The position numbers and the translations under genes are program-made. 64,000 bases of DNA from Carposina sasakii (taxonomy: Eukaryota; Arthropoda; Insecta; Lepidoptera; Carposinidae): the NCBI GenBank assembly GCA_014607495.2, contig CP053148.1, forward strand, positions 14,384,001 through 14,448,000, written 5' to 3'. How positions within the stretch are numbered: position 1 is the first letter of the stretch; every line of letters starts with the position of its first letter. Positions 23,562-30,793 of the stretch are shown here, in pieces. The notes beneath the pieces are model-generated. The model searched no databases and was not told the DNA's origin. It saw only the letters and a list, made by a program, of their open reading frames with translations.

Positions 23562-24936
23562 AGTAGTAAGGAATAGCGGGAGCTGGACCACTGACGTCAT
23601 GGTCTCCTACGTCATAAACTTGAAATTTGCTAACTTTGCAAAAAGGTCGTCACATATGGCTCATTCACATATGAGATATCATTAACTAATGAGGTATGTG
23701 AGGGTAACGCCCCTCATTAACTAAGACACGCCTCCATTAGGTAATGACATATCTCATTAACTAAAAGACACGCCCCATAACTAATGATCAAGATAAATGG
23801 ACCAATAGCAGAGCATGAAGTACTAATGACAAATCTCATTAAAGAATACAACGCCCCTACATTAGGCATCTAAGATGGCCGACTATATACTATATCACAT
23901 GGTCAGCGCGTGATCCCCCCGACGTTTACTTACTAATGACCACACGACAGCATACCTTTGTGACATCATTAATGATTGCTTATCTATATTTTGTTTTGTC
24001 TATCTTATTACTTTTATCATAATGTGTAGTAGGTATTTAGGAAATTGATATTAAAAATAAAACATTTTTTTACAAAATAAGACATATTTTTATTTATTAT
24101 AATAGGTACCTTAATCTAGTTACATATTACAAAAAAGTTATAAAAACGATGTAAACATTTGATATAACAAAAAGTCATTATTGATAGTGTCATTAGTAAA
24201 CATTCCAACAAAATTTCTTAAGCTCATACCTCTATACTTAAAATATAAATACATTATACAATATTCACCACACAGTGATGAAAAGATATTTTGAATAATT
24301 TTATTATTGTATATCCACATATTAGCATTTCTTTTTAAAAATGATATCCAGTCGGCTTGCGACCAAAAGAATCAAAGTATTCACCAATACCACTCTTATT
24401 AACATATATTGCTACCCAATGAGATCCAATTTTTGTATCTGGATCTAAATTAGTAATTATGTAAATTGGCGCGGCAATATGCATTGGAATGCGATTAGCA
24501 GCAAACACGTTTTGTTCTAGAGAATGATTTATTTTTTTCAAACATTTTTTTATTTCTAAAGTATTCATGATTTCGCCGTAGACATGTGTATTTTCTTATA
24601 TTTACAGGTATTATAAGAATAGTAAAACATACATTCAGTTTTATAAAGTAATTTAGCTACTGTAATCTACATTAACATTTCTATTTTTATCTATTTCTAT
24701 TACATTATCAAATTCAGCATACACAATACAGTTAATTGTTTGTGTCAATGGAGTTTCGAATCTCACTTCTAACCTTACACAACCATGTCTAATAAGATTC
24801 CAATGTGCTGTTGAATTAGCTGATAAGTCTGGTGTCAAGTCAAAAGCTAGTAAACAATAACCTTTGGGATATCGATCTCTAGATATACCGTTCCCATTAT
24901 TTAAGAAATGAATACCGGTTCCTGAGAAAAGAGTAT
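23562..24936. repeat. Polinton-type element, left terminal inverted repeat (1,375 bp)
   Basis: It matches the reverse complement of 29,988-31,334 with a few scattered substitutions. It differs by a ~37-base extra segment near 23,967-24,003 and a 7-base loss near 24,330 that breaks its protease gene. It contains, from the outside in, a ~400-bp CATTA-rich repeat zone, the protease gene and the last ~90 codons of the capsid gene. Similarity stops at 24,936, inside the capsid gene. Confidence 0.9.
24138..24568 (-). pseudogene. Adenain-like cysteine protease, left-arm copy, frameshifted
   Basis: Two minus-strand frames (24,335-24,568 and 24,138-24,320) correspond to the halves of the intact right-arm gene at 30,356-30,793. 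The first half has the His region ('KIGSHWVAIY') and the acidic residue ('EYFDSFG'); the second has the Cys motif ('SSLCGEYC'). Comparison with the right arm shows a 7-base deletion near 24,330 that shifts the frame. Start codon context and upstream sequence are identical in both arms. The product would be cut off after ~78 residues, without the catalytic Cys. Confidence 0.88.
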
Positions 24937-25966
24937 GATATGCAGAAGTATATAGATTGTTACTGAAAACAGGTTGTAAAGCTTTAGAAGGGATTTGCAT
25001 TCCATCAATATACAAGCTGAACGTGTTTATTCCATAATTTTCAAAATCATAAGGGTTTTTGGAAAAACTACCATTAAAAGCAGTATTATCAACAAATCCT
25101 ATTATACATCTTTTTGGTACTTGACCAAGAAATACATTATCTAAAGTATTACCCTGTACACCTGAAGGTATAGTCAAAACTTTTACTTCAGCTCGTGTTA
25201 TTGGGTACTTAGCAGTGGTTGATGATAAAACTTTTTGATGTGCAAGAAGTACTGATGGATTGATTCGGGCTTTTCGGATCATAAGAGTAGCATCAATAAT
25301 AGTGACTTTTAGCTTAACATCACTAGGTTGACACAAAAGGTTAAACGCATCTCTGGAGCGGACTAATTTTACAGCCATCTCTACACCATTAATTAAAAAA
25401 TTTTCTTGATTAAATATATCACCATGTAAGTGACCCATCATTTCTACCTCTTTACTATCTTTTATAAACTTTTGTCTTTCGATAAAACCTTTGTTTCCAT
25501 CATCAGTAGCATTCATTTTCCCAGCAGTATTTTCATACCATAAACCACAAGTTAGATGAGATTGCTTTGCTGGTGGAGAGTAATTTAATAAAGTCTCTAT
25601 ATATGATCGGTATCCATAGGTATTGTTAGGGGGAGATATAAGTTTTTGATTTAAATAAACATCAAGTTGACTAAAAAGTGAATGCAGCCAATTATTCACC
25701 GGAGCTACATTCGTATTTGGTGCTAGAGGTGTTAAATCCTGGTTTACCACTTTTACTTTAACATGGATTAAAGTATGAGATAGATCAATATAGTCATCAC
25801 CAGTTCCAGGTATTTGAAATTCAATGGGACCATCATCATTTAAAGACGAAATCGGTTTGTAATGAATCCACTGACCACTTTCAATACTAGTTTGAGTAGC
25901 TGGTAGTGCAAATAGATCTAATTCAGACTTAACGCATTCACATGAATTATTATGTAAAAATGACAT
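24653..25966 (-). CDS. Polinton-type major capsid protein (double jelly-roll)
   Basis: This 437-residue protein resembles the 'F54H12.2-like' proteins found across animal genomes in Polinton/adintovirus-type elements, which I recall are assigned as double-jelly-roll major capsid proteins forming hexon-like trimers. Visible features are the N-terminal 'CECVKSELDLF' and 'QTSIESGQWIHYKP' blocks and a C-terminal 'VRLEVRFETPL...VYAEFDNVIEID' block, characteristic of these proteins. I chose the second Met, at 25,966: it lies directly after the stop of the upstream gene (25,968-25,970) and gives the usual 'MSFLH' start. The frame is intact throughout. Its last ~90 codons lie inside the left terminal repeat and are duplicated at 30,002-30,271. 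The jelly-roll assignment is family knowledge, not visible in the sequence itself. Confidence 0.85.
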   Translation of the reverse strand: MSFLHNNSCECVKSELDLFALPATQTSIESGQWIHYKPISSLNDDGPIEFQIPGTGDDYIDLSHTLIHVKVKVVNQDLTPLAPNTNVAPVNNWLHSLFSQLDVYLNQKLISPPNNTYGYRSYIETLLNYSPPAKQSHLTCGLWYENTAGKMNATDDGNKGFIERQKFIKDSKEVEMMGHLHGDIFNQENFLINGVEMAVKLVRSRDAFNLLCQPSDVKLKVTIIDATLMIRKARINPSVLLAHQKVLSSTTAKYPITRAEVKVLTIPSGVQGNTLDNVFLGQVPKRCIIGFVDNTAFNGSFSKNPYDFENYGINTFSLYIDGMQIPSKALQPVFSNNLYTSAYHTLFSGTGIHFLNNGNGISRDRYPKGYCLLAFDLTPDLSANSTAHWNLIRHGCVRLEVRFETPLTQTINCIVYAEFDNVIEIDKNRNVNVDYSS

Positions 25967-25967
25967 T

Positions 25968-26426
25968 TTATAAATCACCAAATATATCTTTATGATTTAT
26001 ATTTATCTTTTTAGCTTTTTGCACTGTTCTCTGCTTTACAATTGGTGAGTAACTGAGGTTACCAACACGATGTTTTTTATTTTTATATCCCGAACCCATC
26101 ATTGCTCGCTCAATCTTTTCATCAGCTTTTCTTTTCAAGGTAGTCGTTGCATCTCTAAATCTGCTTTGAACCGAATCGTTCATGGGTTTTGCACTAACCA
26201 TATCTGATAAAATCCCTACTCCAGCATTTAGCGCTTCTTTTCCGACAGCCTTTGCACCACTTGTTAGTAAAGGTAAAACTGATCGAAATAAACCACCTAA
26301 AAAACTTCCAATTCCATGTCCTTGCTGGTAAGGTGCCCCTTTATAAATGATACCCATACCAGATCCCGCTTGATGTGTATAGTAGTTTTCATATGGACAA
26401 ATATTATAATCGTATTTAGGATACAT
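25968..26426 (-). CDS. Small basic virion protein, pX/pVI-like (tentative)
   Basis: This 152-residue protein is encoded just upstream of the capsid gene, with the two genes nearly touching. Residues 1-37 are Tyr/Gly-rich. Residues 38-72 form a Gly/Ala/Leu-rich, probably amphipathic or membrane-active segment ('GIGSFLGGLFRSVLPLLTSG'). Residues 86-152 are rich in Lys/Arg. The stretch M109-M-G-S-G113 fits the adenain recognition pattern (M/I/L)XGX-G, and the element encodes an adenain-like protease. In adenoviruses and Polintons a small protein of this kind is a processed minor capsid or core protein. That role is inferred from position, composition and the candidate cleavage site. The frame is intact. 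Confidence 0.6.
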   Translation of the reverse strand: MYPKYDYNICPYENYYTHQAGSGMGIIYKGAPYQQGHGIGSFLGGLFRSVLPLLTSGAKAVGKEALNAGVGILSDMVSAKPMNDSVQSRFRDATTTLKRKADEKIERAMMGSGYKNKKHRVGNLSYSPIVKQRTVQKAKKININHKDIFGDL

Positions 26427-26434
26427 TTTTATAT

Positions 26435-27196
26435 TTATCTACGTTTAAAATGTAGTTTAACACAGGTTGTTCCGAATTGGAATGGAATGTTTTCACCAGT
26501 GCTCGTTCTTATATCGATTTCTATTGTGTCAAACTCTCTCCGCATAACTGGCACATAGTGTGGTGGAGAAAAAACATGCATCTTATTCGATCCATAAATA
26601 TATTTGGCAGGATCTAGTGATATATTTCTCAGTAATGGACACATGACATCACCTACTATTTGTGGTTCTATTATGTCACAGTAGACATATAACTGTGATG
26701 TTAATCCCAAATACAAATTAGCAGGGAATTTTCCTGTTCTTTTTGAAGCAATGTTAGTATATGGATCAAATCCAAGTTGAAGACTTAATATGGGTGAGAA
26801 TTCTAATGAAACTAATTGGTTATTATCTTGAGTTAGAGTAACATATTTGGATAGTTTATCATACCGCAATTTGAACGTTTCTTTTGCATTTAATACAGTC
26901 AATACATCATTAATATTTTCATAACTGGAGGCGGGTATGTGACTTTTGTAAGTTACCAGAGACGGTGATAACTCATTTGGAACTGTCATTCTTTTTTTAA
27001 TATACATTATATTTTGATTTTCTTGAACAGTAAACATAGTACAAGGATATTGAAATTCTACTAGTCCAACTGACCATTCTCCTTCTAATTTAATGGGTTT
27101 AGGCAGTTTAGTTGAAAAATTTGCAGTTTTATTATGCGGAAAGTATTTCATTGAACTGTTGCTAGGTAAAGTTAAATAAAAACTATCATTAGTCAT
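26435..27196 (-). CDS. Penton-like minor capsid protein
   Basis: This 253-residue protein lies between the integrase and the pX-like gene, and 8 bases separate it from the latter. The N-terminus 'FYLTLPSNSSMKYFPHNKTA', followed by 'F.T.LP.PI.LEG.W.VGL.EF.YP', is the signature start I associate with Polinton/adintovirus minor capsid (penton) proteins, which adopt a single jelly roll at virion vertices. The C-terminus contains 'FDTIEIDIRTSTGENIPFQ', also typical. The start at 27,196 overlaps the last bases of the integrase frame (27,189). The frame is intact and of normal length. Confidence 0.75.
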   Translation of the reverse strand: MTNDSFYLTLPSNSSMKYFPHNKTANFSTKLPKPIKLEGEWSVGLVEFQYPCTMFTVQENQNIMYIKKRMTVPNELSPSLVTYKSHIPASSYENINDVLTVLNAKETFKLRYDKLSKYVTLTQDNNQLVSLEFSPILSLQLGFDPYTNIASKRTGKFPANLYLGLTSQLYVYCDIIEPQIVGDVMCPLLRNISLDPAKYIYGSNKMHVFSPPHYVPVMRREFDTIEIDIRTSTGENIPFQFGTTCVKLHFKRR

Positions 27197-28108
27197 GTTT
27201 ATTTTTTAAGCTAGAAGCTAAAATCCAACTATTAAACTTATTTGGATAACCTTTCCACTTCACATACAATTCAGTTCTGCGACCAGAGTATCGAGTACGT
27301 AGTATTTTATCAATTTTAAATTCCGTAGTGGGGTCATAATCAACTTTTTGTAATTCTTTTTCATAGAAAGTTCCAGTTATATTTTCATGCTGTAAATCTT
27401 TTAATGTGTAAACTACCCAAGGAGATCTGTATACAACTGAAGTTATGATAAATATTTCATCACTCCAATTGGTTTCATAACCTTTTTGAAAAATGTGTTT
27501 ATGTTTAGTTATTCTTACATAATCACCAACCTTAAATTTAGGTTCATTCGTAATGTTGGATGACTCACTTTGCTTTTTTCCATATAAATTTTGCCAAACT
27601 GTCATAATATTATTAGAATTAACATCACATGGTCTCATTTTGATACTTCTATAAAAACTATGATTATACGAATGAAGCAAATCCTGCAAAATATCAATAT
27701 ATCGATAGGTATTGTTATGAGTAAAGTAGCGCCACATTTTCATTTTGAGCGTCCTTTGAAATCTCTCTACTATACTTGCTTTAATGTCAGGGTTATTGGT
27801 TGTGTAGTAATTAATGTTAAAATATATTTATTACCATCATTATATTCGCTATATGTTCTTAAATCACTTAGATCAGCTTGCCAGAGTTCATTAAGATTAG
27901 ACAATATGTACTTGTTTCTAGGAAAACGACGTTGGACAGGTTTATGTAAAGTGTACGTTTCTTGAGACTCCAACCATTTTTTTGTTTCCTTTCTAGTGAG
28001 TTTAGTTTTCATAGCTTCTGCTAGTTTATTCAAACTACTATAACCAGCAGGATTGGATACATCGTAGTAAATGTTATGAATTTCTAATAAGGGGTCCATT
28101 TCTTCCAA
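27189..28108 (-). pseudogene. Polinton integrase with C-terminal chromodomain, core deleted and frameshifted
   Basis: A retroviral-type integrase normally joins element ends to host DNA. The N-terminal part (27,770-28,108) has the family start and 'YTLHKPVQRRFPRNKY', then 'LWQADLSDL' with the first catalytic Asp. The C-terminal part begins in another frame around 27,800 with a 'VERF' block holding the catalytic Glu. It runs through 'MKMWRYFTHNNTYRY' to a chromodomain ('YVKWKGYPNKFNSWI') at the end. Between them the central catalytic core, including the second Asp, is missing: only ~15 codons separate landmarks that usually lie ~90 apart, and the reading frame changes. The protein cannot be a functional integrase. 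Its start overlaps the upstream gene by 25 bases. Confidence 0.85.
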
Positions 28109-28884
28109 TCGATTTTCCTTTTTACTTTTTGTTTACCGATCGTATCAATATCGCTTGAATGCGAATTGGTATTTTTTGGTGTAAAGTTTAACTCTTCATT
28201 CGTTGGAGTTGCAGTTTTGAAGCTGTTTTCATAATCTGGAGTTTTAGACATTACATTTATAAATGTCGCTCTTCTTGGATTACCTATGTAACTCAGGGGT
28301 ACTCCTAACTCTTTTAATGCTTTAGCGAACTCGGTCCAACCACGGCGTGAACTATGTTTAAGTGGTCTCATGACATCGTTAAACAAGTCGACAATATTAC
28401 TTTTATGAACTTCTTTATTATTAATAAAAACTGTACCTTGATGATCCCAGCGTAGTTTTTCTTTATTTTTCAAAAGTATGTCTAATAAAAGTTCACCCTT
28501 CTGTCTATATGATTTTGGTATAAATTGAAGCAATTGTGATTTAACATAATATTCACCTACACCCGTACTGTCTTCCTTGGTTAAAGTCTGTTTGACATCT
28601 GAGGTTGGTTCTAACTTTACATGTTCTTTTCTTTCGTTTTCGGGTTCATCGTAGGACACTATAGGTATCTCTAATGGTTTTCGATCTTTTCCGATAAAAT
28701 ACAAATATCTTTGTAGAGATTGTAAATAAAGTGACCACTTTTCTCTATCTTCCAATTTTGTATTTAAAATTTTTTGCATCTCTTCGTCAAGGTGTGATAA
28801 ATTAGCATTGCTATTATTGTTACCATTTTTTAGTTTCTCTATTACTTCTGGTTCTATTAATATCATTTTCTTTGTATTTTCCAT
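28084..28884 (-). CDS. Conserved Polinton-associated protein of unknown function (266 residues)
   Basis: Residues ~1-85 are charged with probable coiled-coil stretches ('EMQKILNTKLEDREKW'). Residues ~110-215 form the part I recognise from similar elements: 'LLQFIPKSYRQKGELLLDIL', then 'INNKEVHKSNIVDLFNDVMR' and 'GWTEFAKALKELGVPLSYIG'. The last ~50 residues are Ser/Thr/Asn-rich and end basic. No catalytic motif is visible. By company it may be a structural or DNA-associated virion protein, but I cannot assign a function. The frame is intact. It ends 25 bases inside the integrase frame and begins 9 bases after the 108-residue gene. Confidence 0.7.
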   Translation of the reverse strand: MENTKKMILIEPEVIEKLKNGNNNSNANLSHLDEEMQKILNTKLEDREKWSLYLQSLQRYLYFIGKDRKPLEIPIVSYDEPENERKEHVKLEPTSDVKQTLTKEDSTGVGEYYVKSQLLQFIPKSYRQKGELLLDILLKNKEKLRWDHQGTVFINNKEVHKSNIVDLFNDVMRPLKHSSRRGWTEFAKALKELGVPLSYIGNPRRATFINVMSKTPDYENSFKTATPTNEELNFTPKNTNSHSSDIDTIGKQKVKRKIDWKKWTPY

Positions 28885-28893
28885 TATTTAAAA

Positions 28894-29220
28894 TTACTTC
28901 ACAACCGAACCTAGTAGAGCACTTAAAACTGAACCGAGAACAATAGGCAAAAATGCTCCACCTTTTTGAATAATAATGTGTTTTCTGTATTTGTTTTTTC
29001 CCTTTGATATTAGTTTCCTTAGAATATTTTTATATTTGCTAAGTTTCTGCTTTTTGTTTTCTGGTAATGGAATTTTTCCTAATAAAACGTTATAAATACA
29101 CTCACAGATGCAAATTATCTCCTTATCGTTGCAAGCTATTAATAATGCATTCCTAAATTTTGGTTTAAGTTTGTGCAATGCTCTTAAAAATTCTACATGT
29201 GTCTTTACTTTGCATGTCAT
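28894..29220 (-). CDS. Conserved small Polinton-associated protein (108 residues)
   Basis: Two parts are visible. Residues 1-75 look helical ('FLRALHKLKPKFRNALLIAC', 'ICECIYNVLLGKIPL', then a Lys-rich stretch). The C-terminus, 'GGAFLPIVLGSVLSALLGSV', is a hydrophobic, Gly-rich tail that could enter a membrane. This build (helical start, basic linker, GGF/GGA-hydrophobic tail) recurs in proteins encoded near the packaging ATPase in Polinton- and adintovirus-type elements, but I do not know its function. The frame is intact, and the start at 29,220 overlaps the distal part of the broken ATPase by no more than a few bases. Confidence 0.65.
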   Translation of the reverse strand: MTCKVKTHVEFLRALHKLKPKFRNALLIACNDKEIICICECIYNVLLGKIPLPENKKQKLSKYKNILRKLISKGKNKYRKHIIIQKGGAFLPIVLGSVLSALLGSVVK

Positions 29221-29224
29221 TGTC

Positions 29225-29891
29225 CTATAATAACCGTTTTTGATTGTATGATGTTGTATTTATACCTTTTTTAGGGATGTAACATATCGTATATGCATCT
29301 GGAAAAATAAGAGTTTTAAAACGATGCACATCATCTGTATTTTGTTTTAAATCAATCATTAATTAATAATTAACATTAATACCCATGAGATTTATTTGTG
29401 GCATCCCTATATGCCTCTTCAACGAACTTTGGATTTTCAGGTACAAGTTGACGAGCAAGATAACGTATTTGTGTTTTATCGCGTGGATTTTTAAAGTAAA
29501 CAATGTAGCTGGAATTCAATGATATGTCACGTTGCCCCTTTCCTTGATGAAAAATATTTTGGATAATGTAAAACACACTAAGATTACGGTGATGGCTTCC
29601 TTTAGTAAAAATATCTACTATGCGCCCATCGGACTCTCTCATGAGATCGTCAATAATAATAAGTTGTGGATATTTCCCGTCAAACATATTCAAGTTAGGT
29701 ATTCCTTGATGGTAAGTTACATTATTCAAATTGTATAATGGTTGCATTTCATCATAACACCATATAACGTCACTAAATTCTTGATTGCAAATTTCTTTCA
29801 TATTCTTAATAAAATCACAAACAAAGTTGGACTTTCCACAACCACTGGGACCACCAACTATAGTTGTAAATGGGTGTTCAAAATGAATCAT
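29225..29891 (-). pseudogene. FtsK/HerA-type genome-packaging ATPase, C-terminal frameshift
   Basis: Packaging ATPases of this family pump the genome into preformed capsids. The main frame (29,376-29,891) encodes 171 residues with Walker A 'GGPSGCGKS' (13-21), Walker B 'LIIIDD' (77-82) and a downstream 'YIIQN' sensor-like element, so the ATP site itself looks complete. The frame stops after 'ATNKSHGY'. A 44-codon continuation typical of the family's tail is found in a different frame at 29,225-29,359, separated by a short AT-rich stretch with repeated TTAAT. I read this as a small insertion that cut off the C-terminus. Whether the shortened protein works is unknown. Confidence 0.8.
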
Positions 29892-30001
29892 ACTTTTAGT
29901 TTACAAAGAACGTCTTTACTGTGTAACCATTTATAATGATATGTTCAATAATTAGCCATACATATAATTATATTTAACTTATTACAAATACTCTTTTTTC
30001 A

Positions 30002-30271
30002 GGAACCGGTATTCATTTCTTAAATAATGGGAACGGTATATCTAGAGATCGATATCCCAAAGGTTATTGTTTACTAGCTTTTGACTCGACACCAGACTTA
30101 TCAGCTAATTCAACAGCACATTGGAATCTTATTAGACATGGTTGTGTAAGGTTAGAAGTGAGATTCGAAACTCCATTGACACAAACAATTAACTGTATTG
30201 TGTATGCTGAATTTGATAATGTAATAGAAATAGATAAAAATAGAAATGTTAATGTAGATTACAGTAGCTAA
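30002..30271 (+). pseudogene. Capsid protein C-terminal fragment in right terminal repeat
   Basis: The + strand codes for the last ~90 residues of the major capsid protein, ending at the same stop as the minus-strand gene, with at least one residue difference (Leu to Ser in 'LLAFDxTPDL'). It has no start codon or jelly-roll core and is a by-product of the inverted duplication. Confidence 0.88.
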
Positions 30272-30355
30272 ATTACTTTATAAAACTGAATGTATGTTTT
30301 ACTATTCTTATAATACCTGTAAATATAAGAAAATACACATGTCTACGGCGAAATC

Positions 30356-30793
30356 ATGAATACTTTAGAAATAAAAAAATGTTTGAAAAAAATAAATCAT
30401 TCTCTAGAACAAAACGTGTTTGCTGCTAATCGCATTCCAATGCATATTGCCGCGCCAATTTACCTAATTACTAATTTAGATCTAGATACAAAAATTGGAT
30501 CTCATTGGGTAGCAATATATGTTAATAAGAGTGGTATTGGTGAATACTTTGATTCTTTTGGTCGCAAGCCGACTGGATATCATTTATCATTTTTAAAAAG
30601 AAATGCTAATATGTGGATATACAATAATAAAATTATTCAAAATATCTTTTCATCACTGTGTGGTGAATATTGTATAATGTATTTATATTTTAAGTATAGA
30701 GGTATGAGCTTAAGAAATTTTGTTGGAATGTTTACTAATGACACTATAAATAATGACTTTTTGTTATATCAAATGTTTACATCGTTTTTATAA
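30356..30793 (+). CDS. Adenain-like cysteine protease (intact right-arm copy)
   Basis: Adenain-type proteases cleave virion precursor proteins during capsid maturation. The 145-residue protein has His50 ('GSHWVAIY'), Asp66 ('EYFDSFG'), Gln95 and Cys102 ('SSLCGEYCIMYL'). The Gln-Cys distance of 7 equals that of adenovirus adenain, and the order His-acid-Gln-Cys is that of clan CE proteases. The length is short but usual for Polinton proteases. The start codon lies in the same context as the broken left copy, 84 bases after the capsid fragment. Within the element this is the only gene read on the + strand, because the whole terminal repeat is inverted. A polyadenylation-like AATAAA follows at ~30,835. 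Confidence 0.85.
   Translation: MNTLEIKKCLKKINHSLEQNVFAANRIPMHIAAPIYLITNLDLDTKIGSHWVAIYVNKSGIGEYFDSFGRKPTGYHLSFLKRNANMWIYNNKIIQNIFSSLCGEYCIMYLYFKYRGMSLRNFVGMFTNDTINNDFLLYQMFTSFL

Noticed and set aside
23946..24138. CRISPR-like or regulatory meaning of the AT-rich repeats at the element ends
   Set aside because: Not a CRISPR array: the repeats are short, irregular and in both orientations, in a eukaryotic genome. They are treated as subterminal motifs of the element.
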